Origin: an uncultured Christensenellaceae bacterium
Lineage (GTDB): Bacteria > Bacillota > Clostridia > Christensenellales > Borkfalkiaceae
Direction: 5' to 3'
Assembly (NCBI GenBank): GCA_910586825.1
Contig: CAJUJF010000002.1
Span: 62,001 to 126,000, forward strand
Length of the DNA stretch: 64,000 bases
The notes beneath the pieces are model-generated. The model was not told where the DNA came from. It was given only the letters and a program-made list of their open reading frames with translations, and did not search any database. How positions within the stretch are numbered: the first letter of the stretch is position 1; every line of letters begins with the position of its first letter. The position numbers and the translations under genes were made by a program. Below are positions 18,692 through 26,183 of the stretch, in pieces.

Positions 18692-20124
18692 TGCAGTTTC
18701 CCGAGAATGTTTTCGATAACAGTTTTATCGCTGTAACCGTATTTTATTCCCATGATCTCCTGTTCCCGTTCGCCGCCTTTTCCCGCAACGAGCAGAATAT
18801 CCCCTTCGCGCAACATCCCGATCGCGTATTCCGTCGCGCGTTCCCGCTCCTCCACGATCGTGTAATTCCTTGAAACCGCACGGAATCCGCGTTCGATCTC
18901 CGAGATGATCGACAACGGCTCTTCGAAGCGCGGATTGTCGGAAGTGAGCACCGCAAAATCGGCGAGCCGCGCCGCAGTCGCGCCCATGAGAGGACGCTTT
19001 TCCCTGTCGCGATTTCCTCCGCAACCGAATAAAACGATCAGTCTGCCCGTGCAATATTCTTTCAGCGCCAACAGGGATTTTTCCAATCCGTCCGGCGTAT
19101 GCGCGAAGTCAACGACGATTTCCGCGCCGCGATGCCTTGCGACGCGTTCCAACCGCCCGTCCACCCGCGTGCTTTTCAGACCCGCCGCGATCGCTTCGGC
19201 GCCGACGCCGTACCGCCGCGCCGCCGTTGCCGCCGCCAACGCGTTATAGACGTTGTGCCGCCCCGTCAAACAAATTTCCGCGTCGCACAGCTCGTCGTTG
19301 AGATTGAGAAGCGCGCGCGTTCCGCCGATTTCCTCCCGCCGAATCAACGCAAACGAATCGGAGGGCGCATCCAGCCCGTAACTGATATAAGGCACTTTCC
19401 CGATCAGTTCGCGAGAAAAGGGATCGTCGGAATTGATCACGGCGAATCGGCATCGTTGCGGCGTAAACAGCGACTTTTTTGCCGCGCCGTACGACTGCAT
19501 GTCCCCGAAAAAATCGAGATGATCCTGCGTCAGATTGGTAAACACCGCGGTATCGTAACAGATCGGAATTTCCTTTTTTAACGCAAGCGCATGCGCGGAC
19601 ACTTCCATGACCGCAATTTCGGTCTTTGCGCGCACCATGTCCGCAAGCAAGGAAAATAAGAACACCGAATCGGGCGTCGTAAGCGTAGGCGCAATTTCCG
19701 CGGAAGGAAACTTACCGCCCAACGTTCCGATCACGCCCGCCCGTCTTCCGTCGCACTCCAAAATGCGGTACAGCATCTGCGATACGGTGGTCTTGCCGTT
19801 GGTGCCGGTGACCCCGACGATAGAAAGCTTTTTCTCCGGATGCCCGTAAAACCCCGCCGCGATCCGCGCCATCGCTTCCCGTCCGTCCGACACGATCAAC
19901 TGCGGAAGATTGACGTCTACCTCCCGCTCGCAGACGATCGCGACAGCCCCTCTTCTCTCCGCTTCGGCGGCGTACGCGTGCGAATCCGAATGCGTCCCGC
20001 GATAGCAGAAAAACAAGTCTCCGTTTTCCGTAATGCGGCTGTCGAACCGAAGTCCCTTGATTTCAGCGTCTCCGCCCACGAGACGCGCGCCCGCCGTCTC
20101 CCGCGCCAGAACGGATAATTTCAT
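18688..20124 (-). CDS. murE: UDP-MurNAc-tripeptide synthetase (meso-DAP adding)
   Basis: A 478-residue Mur ligase with the ATP loop GTNGKTTVSQML, the middle FTNLTQDHLDFFG block and the late LFGCGGNRDREKRPLMG block. Substrate choice shows in TSDNPRFEEP: the DNPR motif marks enzymes that add meso-diaminopimelate, where Lys-adding enzymes differ. This implies a meso-DAP wall and a need for a working DAP epimerase (compare the fused domain at 47730-48566). ATG start 30 bases after the PBP gene. Confidence 0.95.
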   Translation of the reverse strand: MKLSVLARETAGARLVGGDAEIKGLRFDSRITENGDLFFCYRGTHSDSHAYAAEAERRGAVAIVCEREVDVNLPQLIVSDGREAMARIAAGFYGHPEKKLSIVGVTGTNGKTTVSQMLYRILECDGRRAGVIGTLGGKFPSAEIAPTLTTPDSVFLFSLLADMVRAKTEIAVMEVSAHALALKKEIPICYDTAVFTNLTQDHLDFFGDMQSYGAAKKSLFTPQRCRFAVINSDDPFSRELIGKVPYISYGLDAPSDSFALIRREEIGGTRALLNLNDELCDAEICLTGRHNVYNALAAATAARRYGVGAEAIAAGLKSTRVDGRLERVARHRGAEIVVDFAHTPDGLEKSLLALKEYCTGRLIVLFGCGGNRDREKRPLMGATAARLADFAVLTSDNPRFEEPLSIISEIERGFRAVSRNYTIVEERERATEYAIGMLREGDILLVAGKGGEREQEIMGIKYGYSDKTVIENILGKLQ

Positions 20125-20154
20125 ATACCTTCCTCCCGATGATAAAACTCTGTA

Positions 20155-21870
20155 TCAACCTTCGCCAAACGGCTCCAATTTCATGATATCGATAATGCCG
20201 CGGAAGATCTCCTGCGCGCAAGGCGCGGCGACCGTGCTTCCGTAATACGATCCCTGCGGTTCGTCTACAATAATCAGCGCAAGATACCGGGGGGCGTTTG
20301 CGGGAAAATATCCGACAAAGGAAGAAACGTATTTCCCCTGCGCGATGACGCCGTTCTCATACTTTTGCGCCGTTCCCGTCTTCCCCGCGACGCGATAACC
20401 TTCGATATACGCTTTCTTGCCGCTGCCGTCGCGCACGACCCCTTCGAGCATTCCGGAAAGGATGGACGAAGTCTGCTCGCTCACCGTACGGCAGAGCAGA
20501 GACGGAGCGATCCGCTCGGAAACACTGCCGTCTTCGGAACGGACTTCGGAAACCAGTCGGGGAGAATAATAGTATCCGCCGTTTACCGCGGAAGCCGCCG
20601 CGCACGCAAGTTGCAACGGCGTGACCGCGATCGCCTGTCCGAAACCGACGCGCGCCAGATCCGCCGTTTGCAACGTGCTTTCAGGAAGCAACATGCCGAT
20701 CGATTCCCCCGAAAAGTCCAAACCGGTCGCGCGACCGAAATTAAAAGCGGACAGATAATCGTAAAACGTCTCTTTTCCCAGCGCAAGCGCGATGTCGACA
20801 AAGCAAGGGTTGCAACTGTTGTTAAGCGCTTCCGCAAGCGTCTGGTTCGAGTGCTTCCCGTTTGCGTGATCGCTCCAACATTTGATTTTCGAACCTTCGA
20901 CGGTACGAGTCCGCGCGCTCGAAAACACGTACGATTCCGGCAACGCCGCAGAATTTCCCCGCAACCGCTCTTCGATATTCGCCGCGGAAGTAATGATCTT
21001 AAAAGTAGAACCCGGTTCGTAAACGTCGCTCACCATAGAGTTTCGCGACAGCTTATTCAAAGCAGATAAATCGTTCCGCGGGATTTCGTTCAGATCGTAC
21101 GAGGGCAAATTGACCATGGCAAGCACCGAAAAATCGTTCGGATCGAGAACGATGCAACGGGCGGCCTTCGCCTGTGACTCCGTTTGTGCGCGAAGCATCA
21201 CCTCTTCTGCCAACGACTGGATACGATAATCGATCGTAAGCCGAACGTCCAACCCGTCTTCCGCAGGGAGATACGCCGCCGTCGCGCCGTCCAAATCCAC
21301 GCCGACCAGATCCGTCTCGAATAATATTTCTCCGTTTTTCCCCGCCAAATACTTATCGTAATAGCCTTCTATCCCCGTCGTTCCGGATCTGTCGAAAGAA
21401 GTAAATCCGAGCACCTGACAGGCAAGAGACTCATACGGATAGATCCGAAGATTGTCCCGCGCATAATAAACGCCGTCGAGCGCCGCGCCTTCGATTTTCT
21501 CTACCGTGGACTTCTCCGTCTGCCTTACGACGGTCACTTCCGATCGGCTCCGATCGGTCAACTTCTTATAAATTTCTTCGTACGAAACGCCGAGTTGTGC
21601 CGAAAGCAAGGCGGCGCTCCCCTCGGCGTCTTTCACGGCGGAAGCCCGCGCAAAGACGCTGTAAGCGGTGCTGTTTCCCGCAAGCAGAACTCCGTTCCGA
21701 TCGAAAATCCTCCCGCGATTCGCAACGACGGGGATTTCCCGCGTCCACTGATCGACGGCCAGATAATGCAATTCGTCTTTCCAGATTACCTGAATATAAA
21801 AGAATCGCGAGAGAAAAAGACAAAAAATAAAGGTTATCGCCAATAATACGGCAAATAACCTCTTTTGCAA
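20155..21870 (-). CDS. Class B penicillin-binding protein (FtsI/PBP2B-like)
   Basis: A 571-residue transpeptidase for septal peptidoglycan crosslinking. Membrane helix at residues ~5-25, then a PBP dimerisation domain (RGRIFDRNG at 52-60), then the transpeptidase domain. Catalytic motifs are STFK (288-291, nucleophile Ser288), SCN (352-354) and KTGT (497-500). The chain ends soon after this domain, so it has no PASTA repeats, unlike many SpoVD and PBP2x proteins. Lying between ftsL and murE it should be the divisome partner of FtsW. FtsI versus SpoVD cannot be settled from sequence alone. Confidence 0.93.
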   Translation of the reverse strand: MQKRLFAVLLAITFIFCLFLSRFFYIQVIWKDELHYLAVDQWTREIPVVANRGRIFDRNGVLLAGNSTAYSVFARASAVKDAEGSAALLSAQLGVSYEEIYKKLTDRSRSEVTVVRQTEKSTVEKIEGAALDGVYYARDNLRIYPYESLACQVLGFTSFDRSGTTGIEGYYDKYLAGKNGEILFETDLVGVDLDGATAAYLPAEDGLDVRLTIDYRIQSLAEEVMLRAQTESQAKAARCIVLDPNDFSVLAMVNLPSYDLNEIPRNDLSALNKLSRNSMVSDVYEPGSTFKIITSAANIEERLRGNSAALPESYVFSSARTRTVEGSKIKCWSDHANGKHSNQTLAEALNNSCNPCFVDIALALGKETFYDYLSAFNFGRATGLDFSGESIGMLLPESTLQTADLARVGFGQAIAVTPLQLACAAASAVNGGYYYSPRLVSEVRSEDGSVSERIAPSLLCRTVSEQTSSILSGMLEGVVRDGSGKKAYIEGYRVAGKTGTAQKYENGVIAQGKYVSSFVGYFPANAPRYLALIIVDEPQGSYYGSTVAAPCAQEIFRGIIDIMKLEPFGEG

Positions 21871-21914
21871 AACACTAAATGAATATTGTTTTTTAATTTG
21901 TATGCCTCCCGACG

Positions 21915-22670
21915 TCAGGGGCGAACCATTCCTTGATTCTCTGCGAATTCTTTAATGATCTCTCCCCAAACGCCTTCTCCGTTTTCGATGTCCATAATTT
22001 CATTCGCAATGTTTTCGTAATTTTGTTGCTGTTCCTGCACTTTCGCCCGCATCTTTTCGATATTCGCGTCCAACGAATTGATGATCCCCGTATTGATGCA
22101 GATCACGACGATCGCCATGATTACGGCGAATACGATTGCCGCAAGCACCACTTTCGTCTTTGCGGACACCGCCGAGAAAACGCTCGTTTTCGTCTCCTGC
22201 GCCGTCAACTGCTCCTCTTTACTGCGGCGCAGCGTTTCCAGCGTTCTGCGCGTCGGTTTCAGATCCTCGTCGTTCTCGGATCCGACCGCGGGCGCATCCG
22301 CGGGTGCCGTTACCGTTGCGGCAGACGACGCGGGCGATTGCACGGGACGCGTTAATACAGGCTTTTCCGCCGTATCGACGCTTCCGTACGCGTCTTCGAA
22401 AAGCATCTTTTTCGAAGCGGGAATCGAATACGCTTTATAATCGGCAAAACGGCGCGCCGCGGAAGTTTTCTGTTCGGGCGCGGCTTCCTTCGGCTCGGCA
22501 ACGGCGACGTCCCCCGTCGCTTCCGCTTCGGAATATCCCGCGTAAAGCATTTTACGGTAAATTTCGATTTCTTTCGCGTGTTGTCTTTCCGCAGCGGAAA
22601 TTTCGCGCTTTTCTTCCGAAAGCGTGTTTCTCGTTTCGGTTACGGGTTCTAATACCGAAAGCTGAGCCAT
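21915..22670 (-). CDS. ftsL: FtsL-like bitopic protein with a long cytoplasmic tail
   Basis: 251 residues, about twice the usual FtsL. Residues 1-170 are hydrophilic and Ala/Pro/Glu-rich, with low complexity around 100-140. A single helix spans ~173-192, followed by a short coiled-coil-like stretch (NIEKMRAKVQEQQQNYENIANEI). The order rsmH - this gene - PBP is the standard ftsL position and the topology fits, but conservation is poor, so the assignment rests mainly on context. The long N-terminal extension may contact cytosolic division proteins (inference). Confidence 0.7.
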   Translation of the reverse strand: MAQLSVLEPVTETRNTLSEEKREISAAERQHAKEIEIYRKMLYAGYSEAEATGDVAVAEPKEAAPEQKTSAARRFADYKAYSIPASKKMLFEDAYGSVDTAEKPVLTRPVQSPASSAATVTAPADAPAVGSENDEDLKPTRRTLETLRRSKEEQLTAQETKTSVFSAVSAKTKVVLAAIVFAVIMAIVVICINTGIINSLDANIEKMRAKVQEQQQNYENIANEIMDIENGEGVWGEIIKEFAENQGMVRP

Positions 22671-22711
22671 TGGCGTTTTCTCCTTATTATCGTATTCCCG
22701 AGAACGCGGCT

Positions 22712-23644
22712 TTATGTAGACAATTTTTCCACGATTCTCAATTTAGCGCTTTTACTGCGCGAATTTTCACTGATCTCTTTTTCGCTCGCGACAAGCGGTT
22801 TTCTGCCGACGGGTTCGATCTCCCGTTTTCGTCCGCAAACACAGACGGGAAACTCTTTCGGACACGTGCACCCCGTCGACAGATCGCGGAACGCCTGCTT
22901 CACGATTCGGTCCTCCAAAGAATGAAACGTGATCACGCATCCTCTTCCCTGCGGTTTCAAACGCAACGTAAGCGCCTTGACGCACTCGGCAAGTCCGGAC
23001 AATTCGCCGTTTACTTCTATGCGGATCGCTTGAAAGGTCTTGCGCGCACAGGCGTGGAACCGGTATTTCGCGGGAACGCTCTCCTCGACCGCCTCTTCTA
23101 GTTCTTTGCAGGTCTCAAACGGTTTCACAGCCCGTTTGCGAACGATGTTTCGCGCTATCGAGGCGGCAAACGACTCTTCGCCGTATTCCCGTAAAATTGT
23201 ACGAATCTTTTCTTCCGGATAATCGTTCACGACGTCTTTTGCCGAAAACTCCGCGCGGCGATCCATTCGCATATCCAACGCGGCGTTGCCGTTCCGGTAA
23301 GAAAACCCGCGCGTCTCGTCGTCTATCTGATGGGAAGAGATTCCCAAATCAAGCAGGTAACCGTCGATTTGCCGAATGCCTTCCTTCTCGAAAACTTCTT
23401 CGAAATTTTTAAAATCGGTGCGGTAGATCTTAAATCTTCCCGCAAACGGAGCAAGTCTTTTTTCCGCTTCGGCAACGGCGTCTCCGTCCTTATCCGTCGC
23501 GATCAGCTTAACGGAAGCGTTCGCGCTTAAAATCCCGAAAGAATGTCCGCCGCCGCCCGCCGTGCCGTCGAAATAAACGCCGCCCTCTTTGATATCCAGA
23601 CCTCGGATAACCTCGGAAAGCATGATCGGTACGTGGTATTCCAT
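22712..23644 (-). CDS. rsmH: 16S rRNA (cytosine1402-N4)-methyltransferase
   Basis: A 310-residue RsmH (MraW), which methylates the base N4 of C1402 in 16S rRNA. The opening YHVPIMLSEVIRGLDIKEGG, the SAM-binding DGTAGGGGHS, the DLGISSHQID block and FHSLEDRIVK are all typical. It starts one base after the mraZ stop codon, so the pair is translationally linked, as in most bacteria. Confidence 0.97.
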   Translation of the reverse strand: MEYHVPIMLSEVIRGLDIKEGGVYFDGTAGGGGHSFGILSANASVKLIATDKDGDAVAEAEKRLAPFAGRFKIYRTDFKNFEEVFEKEGIRQIDGYLLDLGISSHQIDDETRGFSYRNGNAALDMRMDRRAEFSAKDVVNDYPEEKIRTILREYGEESFAASIARNIVRKRAVKPFETCKELEEAVEESVPAKYRFHACARKTFQAIRIEVNGELSGLAECVKALTLRLKPQGRGCVITFHSLEDRIVKQAFRDLSTGCTCPKEFPVCVCGRKREIEPVGRKPLVASEKEISENSRSKSAKLRIVEKLST

Positions 23645-23645
23645 A

Positions 23646-24101
23646 TCAGAAATCCAAAAGTATGAACGCGTCGTCGATCGTCATTTGTTCGCCGCAGCCC
23701 TCATACGGTTTTACCGTCCAGCTCTTTTCGTCCTCGAACACTTCCTTCGCCCAAATTTCGATATAATCGGACATTCCGATCGTGACAACGTCTTTTTCAA
23801 TCCCCGCATGTTTCTTTAACGAGGCGGGAATCACCGTTCTGCCCTGATCGTCTTCCGCAATGCTCTGGATCGAGGAGGAAATCAGACGCTTCGCTTTCAG
23901 TTTCACGGGATCTCCCGAACGGATTTCGGTCAGCGCTTTCAGTCGATCGGTCATTGATTCGCTCGAATAAACGCGAATACAGCCCTGCATGCTCGCGACA
24001 AAGTAATAGTCTTTTCCGAGCAGCGCGCGGAATTTCGCAGGAATGCGTATTCTGTTTTTTGCGTCTATCTGATGATAAAACGTTCCGACAAACAATTCCA
24101 C
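23646..24101 (-). CDS. mraZ: Transcriptional regulator MraZ
   Basis: A 151-residue MraZ with two SpoVT-AbrB folds: FVGTFYHQIDAKNRIRIPAKFR and the second half with DDQGRTVIPASLKKHAG. It binds the repeats in front of its own gene and regulates the division/cell-wall cluster. The start is set at GTG 24101: it has AAGGAG six bases upstream, whereas the in-frame ATG at 24125 lies upstream of the predicted transcription start. First gene of the cluster running to ftsQ. Confidence 0.94.
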   Translation of the reverse strand: MELFVGTFYHQIDAKNRIRIPAKFRALLGKDYYFVASMQGCIRVYSSESMTDRLKALTEIRSGDPVKLKAKRLISSSIQSIAEDDQGRTVIPASLKKHAGIEKDVVTIGMSDYIEIWAKEVFEDEKSWTVKPYEGCGEQMTIDDAFILLDF

Positions 24102-24127
24102 GGCAGACTCCTTTTGACTATGCATTC

Positions 24128-24156
24128 AGTATAACACCACTTTTAACCACTGTCAA
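24128..24156 (-). promoter_or_regulatory. Promoter of the mraZ division/cell-wall cluster
   Basis: The minus strand has TTGACA (24156-24151), 17 bases and TATACT (24133-24128). The start point should be near 24121, about 20 bases before the GTG start. The promoter lies within the MraZ boxes. Confidence 0.8.
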
Positions 24157-24170
24157 CCACTTACAACCAC
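24136..24170 (-). promoter_or_regulatory. Four MraZ boxes with exact 10-bp period
   Basis: GTGGT (minus strand) occurs at 24166-24170, 24156-24160, 24146-24150 and 24136-24140, each separated by five bases. MraZ is known to bind short G-rich direct repeats in front of its own gene. Here two boxes lie in the -35/-10 spacer, one touches the -35 and one is just upstream, so binding should block RNA polymerase: negative autoregulation. Confidence 0.85.
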
Positions 24171-24196
24171 TTTTTGGTCTCAAAAGCAAAAAATTT

Positions 24197-24967
24197 TCAA
24201 AATTTTATAAAACATTTGTTCGTATTATACAGTTTTTTGTTGGTTTCCGCTCCATTTCCCAAAAAAATCACTTCTCCGCCCCCGAAACAAGCGCGATTGA
24301 TCGGGTGGTCGTCCGTCCCTGAAATTCGCTTTCCGAGAAGACTCCGCAGTCGATTTGCCGCCCCTTCGTTCCCGTCGAATACGCGCGCGCGATAGAAATC
24401 TCCGATTTCCCGTTTCATATAGACGTAATGCGTGCAACCGAGAACGACGCCGTCGTAATCCCCTTGCGGCAAGTGTTCGCAAAGACGAAGCGGCTCGCCG
24501 AACGAGAGCGCGCGCTCGATACAGCCTGCCAGACGCGGCGCCGCATGCACCGTAATGTCGCAACGCGCCGCCGATGCGGAAACGAGCTTGCGCAACCGTT
24601 CGCTCTCCGCAGTACGCGGCGTCGCAAGCACGAGCAACCGCTTGCAAGTCGCCGCCGCAGGCTTCACCGCCGGCTCCATACCGATGATCGGAACGGAAAA
24701 TTCCGAGCGCAACGCTTCGGCGCAAACCGCCGTCGCGGTATTGCATGCGAGTACGACCGCGTCTACCCCCTCTTCGCATAATTTTCCGACCGCGTCCCGC
24801 ACCAGCCGCAGGATCTCCGCTTCACTCTTTGCGCCGTACGGCGCGTTTGGATTGTCTCCGTAATAGAGATATTCGGGAGACGGAAAAATCCGACGGCAGG
24901 CGGAAAGCACCGTAAGTCCGCCGATTCCGCTGTCGAAAACCCCGACGCGCGCTGTATTTTGTTCCAT
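24197..24967 (-). CDS. murI: Glutamate racemase
   Basis: A 256-residue racemase making D-Glu for MurD. It opens with VGVFDSGIGGLTVL, and the two catalytic cysteines are in ACNTATAV and GCTHYVYM. GDNPNAPYGAKS is the usual substrate loop. The ATG at 24967 has GGAGGG before it; an ATG 72 bases upstream gives a non-conserved extension. The stop lies 27 bases before the first MraZ box, so murI is a separate unit from the mraZ cluster although read in the same direction. No clear terminator separates them. Confidence 0.95.
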   Translation of the reverse strand: MEQNTARVGVFDSGIGGLTVLSACRRIFPSPEYLYYGDNPNAPYGAKSEAEILRLVRDAVGKLCEEGVDAVVLACNTATAVCAEALRSEFSVPIIGMEPAVKPAAATCKRLLVLATPRTAESERLRKLVSASAARCDITVHAAPRLAGCIERALSFGEPLRLCEHLPQGDYDGVVLGCTHYVYMKREIGDFYRARVFDGNEGAANRLRSLLGKRISGTDDHPINRACFGGGEVIFLGNGAETNKKLYNTNKCFIKF

Positions 24968-25025
24968 AATCTGCCCTCCGCAGAAATTTTTTCCGAAAAT
25001 TTTACGCCATTGTGTTGAAAAACAG

Positions 25026-25054
25026 TTTACAACGCCCATGATTTATGTTAAAAT
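25026..25054 (+). promoter_or_regulatory. Promoter of rpsT
   Basis: TTTACA (25026-25031), 17 bases and TAAAAT (25049-25054). The leader is about 35 bases to the GTG start with AAAGGAG. Confidence 0.65.
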
Positions 25055-25095
25055 AACAAAAGTTAATTCAGCACAGATTCAAAGGAGTAAATAAC

Positions 25096-25362
25096 GTGCC
25101 TAACATCAAATCCGCTAAAAAACGCGTATTGGTTACCGAAAAGAAATCCCAGCAAAACAAAATGATCAAATCCGCATTGAAAACGCAGATCAAAAAATTC
25201 CTCGCCGCAGTCAGCGCGGGCGACAAGGATACGGCGACCGCCCTGTACCCCGAAACGGTTTCGGCGATCGATTCCGCGGTTACGAAAGGCATTCTGCATA
25301 AAAACAACGCGGCGAATAAAAAAGCCAAGCTTGCCAAAAAGCTCGCTTCGATTGCCGCTTGA
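25096..25362 (+). CDS. rpsT: Small-subunit ribosomal protein S20
   Basis: An 88-residue, strongly basic protein that binds 16S rRNA during early 30S assembly. The N-terminal PNIKSAKKRVLVTEKK and the C-terminal GILHKNNAANKKAKLAKKL are diagnostic. It starts with GTG behind AAAGGAG, has its own promoter and terminator, and is monocistronic, as rpsT often is. Confidence 0.97.
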   Translation: MPNIKSAKKRVLVTEKKSQQNKMIKSALKTQIKKFLAAVSAGDKDTATALYPETVSAIDSAVTKGILHKNNAANKKAKLAKKLASIAA

Positions 25363-25385
25363 ACCGCGTATAAATCAATGTTTTG

Positions 25386-25415
25386 AACCCCTCCGCAAAA
25401 GCGGAGGGGTTTTTA
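25386..25415 (+). terminator. Terminator of rpsT
   Basis: AACCCCTCCGC (25386-25396), loop AAAA, GCGGAGGGGTT (25401-25411), then a T tract. An 11-bp GC-rich stem: a strong intrinsic terminator. Confidence 0.92.
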
Positions 25416-25491
25416 TTCCGCCCTCTTCTATTATATTCCCGTACTTTTTTAAAAGAACGGGAATTTTTTGTCGAAAACGCCCTTCAAACGT

Positions 25492-25520
25492 TTGACATTC
25501 TTCAAAAGATATACTATACT
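25492..25520 (+). promoter_or_regulatory. Promoter of the regulator-potABCD operon
   Basis: TTGACA (25492-25497), 17 bases and TATACT (25515-25520). The start point near 25527 leaves a leader of about 105 bases before the ATG at 25633. Confidence 0.75.
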
Positions 25521-25545
25521 CTTTCACAGCATTGAGTTTATTTTT

Positions 25546-25602
25546 ATTAAACTTTTGGTTTAGTTTTAACATGGTTTCGTAAAAAACGGCAAAAAGTTTA
25601 AT
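25546..25602. promoter_or_regulatory. Inverted repeat in the pot operon leader
   Basis: ATTAAACTTTT (25546-25556) and AAAAGTTTAAT (25592-25602) are exact inverted copies 35 bases apart, in an AT-rich leader with further TTTA/TAAA echoes. They may be paired operator sites for the XRE-cupin regulator encoded just downstream (autoregulation), which is inference from position. Confidence 0.45.
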
Positions 25603-25632
25603 ATTTGTAAACTTGCGGGAGGTTTCGCGGTT

Positions 25633-26166
25633 ATGGAACTTGGTTCGAAGCTGAAAGTACTGCGACAGCAAAAGAATCTGACGCAAGAAGAACTTGCCGA
25701 CCGTTGCGAGCTGACGAAGGGATACATATCTCAACTCGAAAACGATCTGACAAGCCCTTCTATCGCAACGCTGTGCGATCTGTTGAATGCACTCGGAAGC
25801 AGTCTGAACGACTTTTTTCACGAAGAACCGGAGGAAAAAATCGTATTTTCCGATGCGGAGTACATCGAAAAACAGTCGGACGGCATGATCTGGCAATGGG
25901 TGATCCCCAATGCGCAGAAAAATATGATGGAACCGTTGCTCGTCGAACTCGAATCGGGCGCGGCGACGCCGACGGATTTCCCGCACGAAGGCGAAGAATT
26001 CGGCTTCGTGCTCGAAGGCAGGATCGCGATTGTCCGCGCGGGAAAACAGCACGCGGCGAAAAAAGGCGAAAGCTTTTACTTTATCGCCAATAAAGAACAC
26101 TATATTTTAAACAAAGGCAAGACCAAGGCAAGATTCCTCTGGATCTCCACGCCGCCCAATTTTTAA
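25633..26166 (+). CDS. XRE-cupin transcriptional regulator (PuuR-like)
   Basis: 177 residues: a helix-turn-helix at ~7-60 (LRQQKNLTQEELADRCELTKGYISQLE) and a cupin barrel at ~85-175 with the HEGEEFGFVLEGRIAI strand pair. This layout is that of PuuR-like regulators, which sense small molecules through the cupin. Its gene heads the operon with a polyamine transporter, 17 bases before potA, so it is a likely polyamine-responsive controller. The ATG is preceded by GGGAGG. Ligand identity is inferred from the neighbours. Confidence 0.88.
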   Translation: MELGSKLKVLRQQKNLTQEELADRCELTKGYISQLENDLTSPSIATLCDLLNALGSSLNDFFHEEPEEKIVFSDAEYIEKQSDGMIWQWVIPNAQKNMMEPLLVELESGAATPTDFPHEGEEFGFVLEGRIAIVRAGKQHAAKKGESFYFIANKEHYILNKGKTKARFLWISTPPNF

Positions 26167-26183
26167 CGAAGGAGAACGACACC

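Noticed and set aside
22136..23101. A 321-codon plus-strand open frame
   Set aside because: Overlaps rsmH and ftsL in antisense, with low-complexity Arg/Ser/Pro composition.
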